In this document: positions 1-7,310 of the stretch, one piece after another | How positions within the stretch are numbered: the first letter of the stretch is position 1 | How the letters are laid out: each line of letters begins with the position of its first letter | From: a bacterium | Lineage (GTDB): Bacteria > Electryoneota > RPQS01 | Assembly (NCBI GenBank): GCA_028711875.1 | Contig: JAQTRJ010000013.1 | Location: 1 to 15,093 of the forward strand | Direction of reading: 5' to 3' | DNA: 15,093 nucleotides | Position numbers and translations under genes: made by a program | The notes under the pieces: generated by a model | The model's input: the letters and a program-made list of their open reading frames with translations, nothing else | The model's database searches: none | What the model was told of the DNA's origin: nothing

Positions 1-1
1 C

Positions 2-379
2 CAGCGGATCGTTCCTTCGGCTAACGCCTACCCGCTTGACACGCTGATGAAATCGCTGCGCCGCCTCGCGCACATCACGACCCGCCACGTGACCATCGAA
101 TACATCATGATCGCCGGAATCAACGACCGGCGCGAGGACGCCGGGAATCTGAAAATGCTGCTGCGGAATATTCCCGTGAAGGTGAATCTGATCCGGCTGC
201 ATCCGACCGGAAGCGTGCTCGCGCCCTCGTCCGACGAAGCGATTTCCCGCTTCATGAATTGGCTCAAAGCGGAAGACATCACCTGCACGCTGCGGGAAAG
301 CCGCGGTGTCGAGGACAGCGCGGCCTGCGGAATGCTCTACGCCGAAGAACCGTCTCGCCCGGCGAAGACGCGCGCGTAG
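2..379 (+). CDS. rlmN: RlmN-type 23S rRNA adenine C2-methyltransferase, C-terminal part (5' truncated by window)
   Basis: The frame is open from base 2 and ends at TAG 377-379, giving the last 125 residues of a protein usually about 350-390 residues long. RlmN is a radical SAM enzyme that methylates C2 of A2503 in 23S rRNA (and A37 of some tRNAs) through a methyl-cysteine intermediate. The fragment begins with the 'SANAYPLDTLMKSLRR' segment, followed by 'TIEYIMIAGINDRREDA', 'PVKVNLI' and 'RESRGVEDSAACGML', all in RlmN order. The Cys in 'AACGM' (codon 326-328) corresponds to the methyl-carrying Cys near the C-terminus. The radical SAM CxxxCxxC motif lies outside the window. Two places differ from common RlmN sequences: 'NLIRLHPTG' where 'NLIPxNPxPG' is usual, and 'GVEDSAACGM' where 'GxDIxAACGQ' is usual. 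An RlmN paralogue or Cfr-like relative is therefore possible. It is unrelated to the polysaccharide genes and converges on them. Confidence 0.85.
   Translation, partial: QRIVPSANAYPLDTLMKSLRRLAHITTRHVTIEYIMIAGINDRREDAGNLKMLLRNIPVKVNLIRLHPTGSVLAPSSDEAISRFMNWLKAEDITCTLRESRGVEDSAACGMLYAEEPSRPAKTRA
351..370 (-). terminator. Candidate intrinsic terminator of the minus-strand operon, inside the 3' end of the convergent rlmN-type gene
   Basis: Bases 351-370 fold as a GC-rich hairpin. CGTCT (351-355) pairs with AGACG (366-370), and CGC (356-358) pairs with GCG (362-364). A365 is bulged and the loop is three bases. Read on the minus strand, the hairpin starts 13 nt past the meaB stop codon and is followed by GGTTCTTC, a weak T-rich tail. 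No T-run follows on the plus strand, so it would serve the minus-strand operon better. The tail is poor for a classical terminator, so the call is tentative. Confidence 0.3.
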
Positions 380-383
380 CGGC

Positions 384-1331
384 CTATCCCCTGTTCTTCA
401 GCAATTCGCCGCTGATTTCGTAGGGGGATTTTCTCTCGATGATTCCCGCATCGAGAATTGCTTTGCGCTCGCCCGTCCAAAAATCCGCCAGAAGCTTGTG
501 CTCCACCAGTCGTTGACAGCGGCGGCGCAGACGGGCGGCGCGGCGCCTCGCCAGCAGACCGGAATCGTTCAGAAACTTCCAGTGCCGCGAAACGCTCTCT
601 TGAAACTCGGTTAGTCCCTCGTTTTTCACCGCCACCGTCATCACCGCCGGCGGAATCCACTCCCCCCACTCTTTCAGATTCATGGCCGCGCGCAGTTCGC
701 TGGCGAAGCGCGCCGCTCCCTCGCGATCCGCCTTATTGATCACAAACACGTCCGCGATTTCCATGAGACCGGCCTTCATTCCCTGAATGGAATCGCCGGA
801 CTCGGGAACGAGCACGACCACCGTGCAGTCGGCGTGCTGCGCGACTTCCAGTTCCGATTGTCCCACTCCCACCGTCTCAAAAATCACGGTGTCGCATCCA
901 GCGGCGTCGAGCACGTCGGCCATGTCGGCGGCGGCTTCCGCGAGTCCACCGAGACCTCCCCGCGTCGCCAGCGAGCGTACAAACACCTTTTCATCCGTGG
1001 AGATTGAAGACATGCGCACGCGATCCCCGAGCAGCGCTCCTCCGGAAAATGGACTGGTCGGGTCCACCGCGAGCACTCCCACCTTTTGATCGTGGGTGCG
1101 GAGCAGGCGGACGTACGCGCTGACCATCGTACTCTTGCCCGCGCCGGGCGGGCCGGTGAAGCCGATCCGAATGGCGCGGCCAATACGATCCGCGAGCGGG
1201 CGCAGCAAATCGTCCGCCGAGTCGGGATGGTTTTCGATCCGCGAGAGCAGCCGCGCGAGCGCCACGCGCGAGCCGCGAAGCATTTCTGCGATGAGCGAGT
1301 CGGATGTGCGAAGATCGGACATGGAACTCAC
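384..1331 (-). CDS. meaB: MeaB/ArgK-type G3E GTPase (methylmalonyl-CoA mutase chaperone family)
   Basis: 315 residues from GTG 1331. MeaB proteins are P-loop GTPases that gate cofactor loading and protect adenosylcobalamin-dependent methylmalonyl-CoA mutase; the family was once misnamed ArgK. Visible motifs are Walker A 'GPPGAGKST' (residues 60-68), the switch region 'AVDPTSPFSGGALLGDR' (about 88-104), 'ETVGVGQSE' (152-160) and the guanine-specificity motif 'NKAD' (199-202). The C-terminal 'ERKSPYEISGELL' resembles the helical tail of the family. Length is normal. The start GTG overlaps the upstream gene's TGA as GTGA; an in-frame ATG at 1322 with GTGAG just upstream is an alternative. No mutase or other cobalamin gene is in the window, so the partner must be encoded elsewhere. 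It is the last gene of the minus-strand run. The family call is firm; the cellular partner is inferred. Confidence 0.93.
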   Translation of the reverse strand: MSSMSDLRTSDSLIAEMLRGSRVALARLLSRIENHPDSADDLLRPLADRIGRAIRIGFTGPPGAGKSTMVSAYVRLLRTHDQKVGVLAVDPTSPFSGGALLGDRVRMSSISTDEKVFVRSLATRGGLGGLAEAAADMADVLDAAGCDTVIFETVGVGQSELEVAQHADCTVVVLVPESGDSIQGMKAGLMEIADVFVINKADREGAARFASELRAAMNLKEWGEWIPPAVMTVAVKNEGLTEFQESVSRHWKFLNDSGLLARRRAARLRRRCQRLVEHKLLADFWTGERKAILDAGIIERKSPYEISGELLKNRG

Positions 1332-1624
1332 GTGAGTGGCGCGCTTCCGTCCGGTTGCACGCCGCCGGATTCGGACGAAGCGAATTTTTCGATGTAGTCG
1401 CGCACTTCCGGCACGAGATACATGCCATCGGTGTTTTCCGCCGCCAGAATCTCGGCCAGGAACTCGGCGCGTTCGTCCAGCGACATGCGGCGATTCAGGA
1501 AAATCAACCGCTCTTCATCCTTCTGGCACAACCCGCCCTGAAAATTTCCCTCCTCAGTGCGGACCGTGAAGCCCAGCTGTCGGGCAGCGTCGGCAAGATA
1601 TTGAAGGAGTCGTTCGCGTTTCAT
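1328..1624 (-). CDS. Small conserved protein of unknown function
   Basis: 98 residues, ATG 1624. It has no signal peptide or membrane segment and is rich in charged residues. The core 'LGFTVRTEEGNFQGGLC' followed by 'EERLIFLNRRMSLDERAEFLAEIL' and 'PEVRDYIEKF' recalls a short uncharacterised family that I associate with Bacteroidetes/Chlorobi-type genomes; this is from memory, not a search. I cannot assign a function. It starts 5 nt after the manC stop, and its TGA overlaps the meaB GTG start (GTGA, 1328-1331), so it is probably translated together with meaB. No clear Shine-Dalgarno precedes its ATG, which suggests translational coupling to manC. Family-like conservation and the overlap both argue that it is a real gene. 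Confidence 0.75.
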   Translation of the reverse strand: MKRERLLQYLADAARQLGFTVRTEEGNFQGGLCQKDEERLIFLNRRMSLDERAEFLAEILAAENTDGMYLVPEVRDYIEKFASSESGGVQPDGSAPLT

Positions 1625-1629
1625 AGCGG

Positions 1630-2700
1630 CTATAGATACGGTTCTTCGTTTCTTTTTTCGAGTTCATCCACGATCGCCCGCACCCGCTGCGATTGGTTGC
1701 GCGGGCAGATCAGAATCGCGTCGCCCGCGTCCACGACGATGAGGTCCTCCACTCCGACCAGTGCGATCATTTGCTCCTTGGCGAGCACCATGTTGTTTTT
1801 CGATTGCACGAGCCGGGCCGTTCCGCGCGTGGCGTTGCCGTCCGCGTCGCGCGGGAGCAGCCGCCAGATTTCGTCCCAGCTGCCCACGTCGCTCCAGTCG
1901 AACGTGCCCTGCACGACGACGACTTGCGGCGCATATTCCATCACCGCGTAATCAATGGAGATTCCCTTGAGCACGGAAAAGACGCGGCGGGTGACCTCGT
2001 CCTCATCGGGAGTGCCGAGCGCCTGCGCGATTTCCTGAAAACCGCCGTACCACTTGGGCTGGAATTCGGCGAGTTGACGCATAATCACGTCGGCGCGCCA
2101 GACGAAAATCCCGCTGTTCCACAGGAATTCGCCGCTCTCCAAAAACAGCTTGGCGGTGGCGGCATTGGGCTTTTCCGCAAAGGTCTTCACGCGCCACACG
2201 CCGGGCGCGAGTTCCTTGGCCGTTCGATCCGTCTGAATATAGCCATAGCCGGTTTCGGGACGGGTCGGTGTAATGCCGATGGTGGCCAAACGCTCGGACT
2301 GCTCCGTCATTTCAACGGCCTTGCGCAGACACTCACGAAATGCGGCCAGGTCCTGAATGCGGTGATCCGCGGGAAGGACGATCATCACCGCGTCAGGATC
2401 GCTGTGCAGCAGATGAACCGCGGAAAGTCCGATGGCCGGGGCCGTGTTGCGGCCCATCGGCTCCACGATGAAGCGGTTTTCGCGCAGGTCCGCCGTCACG
2501 CTTCGGATCATCTCGACCTGCGGACGACTGGTCACGATCCAACGGCGCTCGGGCGGCACGAGCGGCGCGATCCGTTCCATCGTCTGTTCCATGAGCGAAC
2601 CCTCGCCGAGCAGATCGAGCAGCTGTTTCGGCTTGCGACGGCGGCTGATCGGCCAGAAGCGCGCGCCGATTCCGCCCGCCATGATGACGGAGTGGAGCAT
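1630..2700 (-). CDS. manC: Mannose-1-phosphate guanylyltransferase
   Basis: 356 residues, ATG 2700. It catalyses GTP + mannose-1-phosphate to GDP-mannose + PPi in the cytoplasm, supplying mannose (and derived fucose or rhamnose) units for surface glycans. The N-terminal nucleotide-binding signature 'MAGGIGARFWPISRRRKPKQ' (7-26) is intact. So are 'EPMGRNTAPAI' (80-90), the metal-binding 'LPADH' (109-113), 'TFAEKPN', 'WNSGIFVW' and 'FDWSDVGSWDE'. The length fits the single-domain guanylyltransferase; the C-terminal phosphomannose isomerase cupin of bifunctional ManC/AlgA is absent. It lies 11 nt after the lipoprotein gene and 5 nt before the small conserved gene. Because a GDP-heptose module is nearby, a heptose-1-phosphate substrate cannot be excluded, but the motifs fit mannose-1-phosphate best. 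Confidence 0.92.
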   Translation of the reverse strand: MLHSVIMAGGIGARFWPISRRRKPKQLLDLLGEGSLMEQTMERIAPLVPPERRWIVTSRPQVEMIRSVTADLRENRFIVEPMGRNTAPAIGLSAVHLLHSDPDAVMIVLPADHRIQDLAAFRECLRKAVEMTEQSERLATIGITPTRPETGYGYIQTDRTAKELAPGVWRVKTFAEKPNAATAKLFLESGEFLWNSGIFVWRADVIMRQLAEFQPKWYGGFQEIAQALGTPDEDEVTRRVFSVLKGISIDYAVMEYAPQVVVVQGTFDWSDVGSWDEIWRLLPRDADGNATRGTARLVQSKNNMVLAKEQMIALVGVEDLIVVDAGDAILICPRNQSQRVRAIVDELEKRNEEPYL

Positions 2701-2711
2701 TGAATGTGTCT

Positions 2712-4382
2712 CTATTTTTCGTCAGGCCGCGCGAGGTCCGTTTCGTATTCCCAGCGCGCGCGAATCGTCACCGTGTCGGGCGAAATCCAGAAGGGCTCCG
2801 CGGGTTCGTAAGGGCGCACCCGCCCGTAGGAAAATCCGCCGCTCCGGTCGCGATCTTGAATCACTTCGAGAACATATTTCGCCGCCGGCAGCCGCGACAT
2901 CTCAAAACTGCCCGATATGCGATCCGCCACCGCATCGGCAACGGCCTCGCGATCCGGCAAGGCGAGAACGCGGATCAGGATCGTCCCTTCGTCCGCTCGC
3001 GGCGCGCGTCCGGTGAGCGTGCCGAGACTATCCGTTGCCCACGCGGCGAATTCAACGACCAGCGTGCTGTCGCCCAGCGGATTTCCGAAATCGTCCCGAA
3101 TCGCCAGCGCAGGCAGAACGGCCCGGCAGCGAGTCCCCTCGGGAAAGGGCACCGCAGGATGCAGACTGAGCTCGCGCGGGCCACTCTGCATCACGGCAGC
3201 GGCCACCGTGTCGGAATCTCCCACCGCGAAGACGACGAGGCCCAGCGAATCCGCAAGATACGCGATCGGCTTGGTAAATTCAAACCACAACGAATCGGGA
3301 ACGACGCGCGTTCGCGTGCGGGCCGTCGGAACGGTATTCAGAATGATCGGCCGCGACGTATCAGGACGCGCGCGCACCTCGAACGTGTCCGTATCCTGCC
3401 AGAGTTCGTTAAATTGATCCGTGCCGCTCCCCCAAAGCGACCACAGATCGTCGCCGAGAACATGCGCGGGAAAAACGTTCCAGGAATCGGCTCCCGACGT
3501 ATCTGCATAGGCATCGAGAACTCGCACGGTGTCAGAATCCTCCGCGATGAACACGCCATCCAGCGACGCAATCTCGCGGTTCATGCGCACGGCGACCAGT
3601 CCGTCGTGGACTGAACGAATCGCGTGAATCCGAGCCGGCATGGTGTCCTGACGGCTGAGCTTGAACGACAGCCACGGAAGCGTGCTGTCCGTGACGATCA
3701 CATCCCACGGGGGAACACCGATCGGTTCGCCCGGCGGGGTCCAAAGTCCGTCGCGGTTTCGATCCTGCACGGCGAAGACGCGATAGATGCCGATTTTGAG
3801 ATAGTCGAAACGGAACGTGCCGTCACCGCTCGCCTGAACGCCGTAGTCCGCGGTTTCCGTCAGAGGGTCGGGCACCGCTTCATCTTCCAGGCGATAGGCC
3901 CAGAGCGTCACCGCCTGCGGAGTATCGAAGTCGCCGATCCATCCGCGCAGGGAGCCGCGGTCAATGTGCGATCCGGTGGAGAAGGCGATGGTGTACGTCT
4001 CCGCAGCGGGATTGCCGCGCAAGTCTTTCGCTTGGCTCCCGACGCTGATCACATAAGTGCGGTCGGCATCGAGCAAATCCAGATAAATCAGGTCCAACGC
4101 CCTTCCGCGCCAGCGATAGCGCAGTCGCTGGCGCGGATCTGGCGAGAGAAACAGAGCCGCTTCCACGGCGGTACGATTCACCGGTTCGGAAAATTCAAGT
4201 CGCGCCGTCATCCGCCGCGTCACGTCCACAGCATCCCGTTCAGGATAGTGAGCCGCGACACGCGGACCGGTTTTATCCTCGGGTCCGCCGGGCGGAACGC
4301 CGACCTTCGCGCAGGACGCCAGCAGCGCCAGCATGCCCACGAGAGTTCCCCAGAGAAAACCGCGAATTCCTGTGGAAACCAT
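2712..4382 (-). CDS. Secreted lipoprotein with SbsA-like Ig (Big_5) domains
   Basis: 556 residues from ATG 4382; GTG 4385, directly after the ugd TGA, would add one residue. AGAAAG six bases upstream favours the ATG. The N-terminus is a type II signal peptide: Arg7, a hydrophobic stretch of about residues 9-22, and lipobox 'LASC' with Cys24. 'AKVGVPPGGPEDKTGP' follows, a layout typical of Ig-like lipoproteins of the Bacteroidetes/Chlorobi side. An SbsA-type Ig domain spans roughly residues 35-137 ('MTARLEFSEPVNRTAVEAAL' to 'TYTIAFSTG'). A second Ig-like segment lies at about 345-450 ('SLWFEFTKPI' to 'STLVVEFAAW'). Two prealbumin- or Cna-B-like segments contain Asp/Asn-rich turns, 'VQDRNRDGLWTPPGEPIG' and 'IQDRDRSGGFSYGRVRPYEP'. 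No enzymatic motif was found. Its place between ugd and manC suggests an envelope role, such as surface anchoring or an export-associated scaffold, but this is inference. Confidence 0.85.
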   Translation of the reverse strand: MVSTGIRGFLWGTLVGMLALLASCAKVGVPPGGPEDKTGPRVAAHYPERDAVDVTRRMTARLEFSEPVNRTAVEAALFLSPDPRQRLRYRWRGRALDLIYLDLLDADRTYVISVGSQAKDLRGNPAAETYTIAFSTGSHIDRGSLRGWIGDFDTPQAVTLWAYRLEDEAVPDPLTETADYGVQASGDGTFRFDYLKIGIYRVFAVQDRNRDGLWTPPGEPIGVPPWDVIVTDSTLPWLSFKLSRQDTMPARIHAIRSVHDGLVAVRMNREIASLDGVFIAEDSDTVRVLDAYADTSGADSWNVFPAHVLGDDLWSLWGSGTDQFNELWQDTDTFEVRARPDTSRPIILNTVPTARTRTRVVPDSLWFEFTKPIAYLADSLGLVVFAVGDSDTVAAAVMQSGPRELSLHPAVPFPEGTRCRAVLPALAIRDDFGNPLGDSTLVVEFAAWATDSLGTLTGRAPRADEGTILIRVLALPDREAVADAVADRISGSFEMSRLPAAKYVLEVIQDRDRSGGFSYGRVRPYEPAEPFWISPDTVTIRARWEYETDLARPDEK

Positions 4383-4385
4383 CAC

Positions 4386-5687
4386 TCACTTTCTGCCGAT
4401 GCAGTGATACTCGAATCCCGCCGCGCGCATATGCTCCGGCTCGAACAGGTTACGGCCGTCGAAAATCAACGGATTCTTCAGGCGTCGCTTCACGTCTTTC
4501 AGATCGGGATCGCGAAATTCCTGCCACTCGGTCATGATGAGCAGCGCGTCGGCACCGTCGAGCAGGCTGTAGCTGTCCTCAAACAGCTCGATGCGGTTGC
4601 CCATCAAGCGCCGCGCTTCTTTCATCGCCGCCGGATCATAGCCGCGCAGCTTCGCCCCGCGTTTCGTCAGCGCGTCCACGGTGTAGATGGAAGGCGCTTC
4701 GCGCATGTCGTCGGTGCGCGGCTTGAACGCCAAACCCCACAGCGCGAACGTGCGGCCGCTAAGGTCTTCGCCGAAATGCGCGACGACTTTGTCGGCGACG
4801 CGCAGCCGCTGACGGTCGTTCACATCTGTCACGGCGTGAAGAATGCGCAACGGGACGCCGGCATCGTCGCCCATCCGCGCGAGCGCCACAACATCCTTGG
4901 GAAAACACGATCCACCAAACCCGATTCCGGGAAAGAGAAACTGAGCGCCGATGCGCGGGTCGGAACCGACGCCATAGCGCACGGAGGTTACGTCCGCGCC
5001 CAGCGCTTCACAGAGATTGGCAATCTCGTTCATGAACGAAATCTTCGTCGCGAGAAGCGCATTAGCGGCATACTTGGTCATTTCCGCCGAGCGCACGTCC
5101 ATCACGATCAGACGGTGGCCGGTACGCTGAAACGGCGCGTACAGCCGGCGCATCGCCTCTTCAGCGCGTTTGCTCGAAACGCCGAGCACAATGCGATCCG
5201 GCTTCATGAAATCATTGACGGCGTCGCCTTCCTTGAGGAATTCGGGATTGGAGACCACGTCGAACTCGTGCGTGGTCAGGGACGCAATCTTCGCGCGAAC
5301 CAGATCCCCCGATCCAACCGGCACGGTAGACTTGTTCACGACAATCTTGTAGCTCTTCATATGGCGGCCGATGGTTTCGGCCACGCCCAACACGTGCGAC
5401 AGATCGGCTGAGCCGTCTTCCATAGGGGGCGTTCCGACGGCGATCATGAGAATCTCAGCATCGTCCATGACGGACGTCAGCTCCGTCGTAAAATGAAGAC
5501 GTTTTTTATCCACGTTGCGGACGAGAACTTCCTGCAATCCCGGCTCGTAGATGGGAATTTCGCCGCGCCGCAACAATTCAATTTTCGCCCGATCAATATC
5601 CACGCAGACTACGTCGTGGCCGGTTTCGGCCAGACACGTTCCCGTTACCAGTCCAACGTAGCCCGTCCCGATAACGACAAGTTTCAT
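4386..5687 (-). CDS. ugd: UDP-glucose 6-dehydrogenase
   Basis: 433 residues. It oxidises UDP-glucose to UDP-glucuronate with two NAD+, supplying uronic acid for acidic polysaccharide and precursors for C4-epimerised or decarboxylated sugars. The N-terminal Rossmann motif 'VIGTGYVGL' (residues 5-13) is present. The active-site elements are 'NPEFLKEG' (148-155), Lys205 in 'AEMTKYAANA', Asn209, and the nucleophile Cys261 in 'FGGSCFPKD'. The UDP-binding C-terminal domain follows ('WGLAFKPRTDDMREAPS'). ATG 5687 is chosen because the family begins M-K-L-x-V-I-G and a GTGGA box sits just upstream. GTG 5696 would add three residues. Its TGA abuts the GTG/ATG start of the lipoprotein gene. It could in principle act on UDP-HexNAc (WbpA/WecC type), but the active-site sequence fits UDP-glucose. 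Confidence 0.95.
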   Translation of the reverse strand: MKLVVIGTGYVGLVTGTCLAETGHDVVCVDIDRAKIELLRRGEIPIYEPGLQEVLVRNVDKKRLHFTTELTSVMDDAEILMIAVGTPPMEDGSADLSHVLGVAETIGRHMKSYKIVVNKSTVPVGSGDLVRAKIASLTTHEFDVVSNPEFLKEGDAVNDFMKPDRIVLGVSSKRAEEAMRRLYAPFQRTGHRLIVMDVRSAEMTKYAANALLATKISFMNEIANLCEALGADVTSVRYGVGSDPRIGAQFLFPGIGFGGSCFPKDVVALARMGDDAGVPLRILHAVTDVNDRQRLRVADKVVAHFGEDLSGRTFALWGLAFKPRTDDMREAPSIYTVDALTKRGAKLRGYDPAAMKEARRLMGNRIELFEDSYSLLDGADALLIMTEWQEFRDPDLKDVKRRLKNPLIFDGRNLFEPEHMRAAGFEYHCIGRK

Positions 5688-5728
5688 AGTTTCCACTCGC
5701 AGGTTTCCGAGTAGTGAGCGGCGTCCGG

Positions 5729-6316
5729 TTATCGGCTCGCCGCAGGATGCCGGGCGATGAACTCACGCATGTGCAGACTGATAACATGATCCAGAATCAT
5801 ATGAAGATCCTCCACCGGTCCGTAGTCGCGGCTGGCAACGACCACCGCGTGATCCACCAGCGCCTTCAGCTTGCCGCCGCCGAAACCAATCAGCCCGATG
5901 GTTGTCACTCCGCTGTCGCGCGCCGCCTCGGCGGCCCGCAGAATATTCGGCGAATTGCCCGACGCCGTCAGCAACAGGAGCAGATCGCCCGGTTTGGCGA
6001 ACGTGCGCAGCGGTTCGGCGAACACCTGCTCGTAACTCACGTCGTTCGCGTAAGCCGATAGCAGAGGCATGCTGTCGTTCAGACAGATCATGCGCAAGCG
6101 CCGCGCGCCGGGGGCCACGGTGCCTTTGGAGAAATCGCACGCCCAGTGACTGGCCGTGGCCGCGGAGCCGCCGTTCCCGCAGATGAACACCGAGCGGTCT
6201 TCGTCGTAGGCGCGCTCCAGCAATTCGAGGACGCGCTCGACGTCGGCGAGGGACAGCTCGTTCAGAACGCCGCGCAAGTTGTCCAGATAGGTCGTGATAT
6301 GGTCTCGTCGCTGCAT
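5729..6316 (-). CDS. gmhA: SIS-domain sugar-phosphate isomerase, GmhA-type (sedoheptulose-7-phosphate isomerase)
   Basis: 195 residues, ATG 6316. GmhA converts sedoheptulose-7-phosphate to D-glycero-D-manno-heptose-7-phosphate, the first step of heptose nucleotide synthesis. One SIS domain fills the protein: 'VFICGNGGSAATASHWACDF' (43-62) is the phosphosugar loop, and 'LLTASGNSPNILRA' (115-128) is the second phosphate-binding loop. 'VEDLHMILDHVIS' (168-180) is the C-terminal active-site helix. Against E. coli GmhA as I recall it, metal/catalytic residues H61, E65, Q172 and H180 align with H57, D61, E169 and H177, so two of the four are changed conservatively. The protein belongs to a SIS subgroup with this pattern. 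Its place 4 nt after hddA supports the heptose role. Another phosphosugar substrate remains possible. Confidence 0.85.
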   Translation of the reverse strand: MQRRDHITTYLDNLRGVLNELSLADVERVLELLERAYDEDRSVFICGNGGSAATASHWACDFSKGTVAPGARRLRMICLNDSMPLLSAYANDVSYEQVFAEPLRTFAKPGDLLLLLTASGNSPNILRAAEAARDSGVTTIGLIGFGGGKLKALVDHAVVVASRDYGPVEDLHMILDHVISLHMREFIARHPAASR

Positions 6317-6320
6317 GATC

Positions 6321-7310
6321 TCACTTGAAGGGATAGCGTTTAAAATTGAAAATCACTTTGCTGCCGTCGCGCTCGGGCAGAAACGCCAGCTCAAATAAAT
6401 CCGACAGAGCCGCGCGGACATTTTCCTGATGAGCGGGCGGGACATAGAGCAACAGAAAACCTCCGCCTCCCGCTCCGGCGATCTTTCCGCCCAGCGCACC
6501 CGCCTTCAGCGCGCGGTCGTAGAGTTCGTCAATCTGGGAATCGCTGATCCGCGACGCCATCGTCCGCTTGAGCATCCAACCCTGGTGAAGTGCACTGCCG
6601 ACCTCTTCGAATCGGCGGGCTTGAATGGCGCCGCGAATCGTGTTCACCAGCGGCAGCATCGCTTCGATGGTCTTGCGGCGCTCGCGAGTCATCAGTTTCT
6701 GCTCGGTGAGAATCGCGGCGGCGTTGCGCGTGCGATTCGTGTAGAAGAGCATCAGATTATTGCCGAATTGCAGCACGGATCGCGCGGGCAGTTCCACCGG
6801 TTCGTCGGTGACCGCGCCGTCGGGATGAAACGTGAACACCCGCAGGCCGCCGAAGGCCGCGATGTATTGATCCTGCTTTCCGATCGGGCGGCCGCAGCGC
6901 TCGATTTCGATATCGCACGCTTCCTCCGCCAATTGCTGGGCCGTGACCTGTCGCCCCTGATACATATACATCGCATTCAGAAGCCCGACGATCAGCGCCG
7001 ACGAGGAACCCAAGCCGCTGCCTTCCGAGGGAATATCGGCCAGCGTGGAAATTTCCACTCCCCGGCCCAATCCGGTTTTCAGCATCGCCTCGCGAATCAG
7101 TTCGTGCTTGACTTGTGAAACGTCTTCGACGATCTCTTTGCTCGAGTAGTTCAGGACAATGCTGTTGTCGAAGCGTTCCTTGATGATGACGAAAATGTAT
7201 TTGTCAATGGCCGTGGAAATCACTTGGCCGGCGCCGTCGGCGTAGAACTCCTTGAAGTCGGAACCGCCGCCGGCCAGACTGATGCGCAGCGGAGTTTGAG
7301 TGATGACCAT
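6321..7310 (-). CDS. hddA: GHMP kinase, D-glycero-alpha-D-manno-heptose-7-phosphate kinase (HddA-like)
   Basis: 329 residues, ATG 7310. HddA phosphorylates heptose-7-phosphate at the anomeric carbon to give the 1,7-bisphosphate with ATP. The three GHMP motifs are clear. 'TPLRISLAGGGSDF' (6-19) is motif 1, the ATP-binding 'PSEGSGLGSSSAL' (94-106) is motif 2, and the glycine-rich 'GKIAGAGGGGFLLLY' near residue 280 is motif 3. Conserved 'RCGRPIGKQDQYIAAFGG' (138-155) is typical of the HddA/FGGY-independent heptose and fucose kinase branch of GHMP. The start directly follows the hddC stop (TGA-ATG), with AGGGA at 7318-7322 as ribosome binding site 7 nt upstream. Position between a GmhA-like isomerase and a nucleotidyltransferase gives the substrate. 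A fucokinase-like activity is the alternative. Confidence 0.9.
   Translation of the reverse strand: MVITQTPLRISLAGGGSDFKEFYADGAGQVISTAIDKYIFVIIKERFDNSIVLNYSSKEIVEDVSQVKHELIREAMLKTGLGRGVEISTLADIPSEGSGLGSSSALIVGLLNAMYMYQGRQVTAQQLAEEACDIEIERCGRPIGKQDQYIAAFGGLRVFTFHPDGAVTDEPVELPARSVLQFGNNLMLFYTNRTRNAAAILTEQKLMTRERRKTIEAMLPLVNTIRGAIQARRFEEVGSALHQGWMLKRTMASRISDSQIDELYDRALKAGALGGKIAGAGGGGFLLLYVPPAHQENVRAALSDLFELAFLPERDGSKVIFNFKRYPFK

Noticed and set aside
384..1331. ArgK (arginine/ornithine transport kinase) annotation for the GTPase
   Set aside because: ArgK is a historical misannotation of this family; the ETVGVGQ, NKAD and DPTSPFSGGALLGDR motifs place it with MeaB-type G3E GTPases.
1693..2703. 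Long plus-strand open frames opposite manC, and similarly opposite the lipoprotein, ugd and fusion genes (e.g. 3624-5411, 13621-14952)
   Set aside because: They are antisense shadows of well-supported genes. Their predicted proteins are rich in His and Arg, show no recognisable motif, and arise from high-GC codon bias on the other strand.
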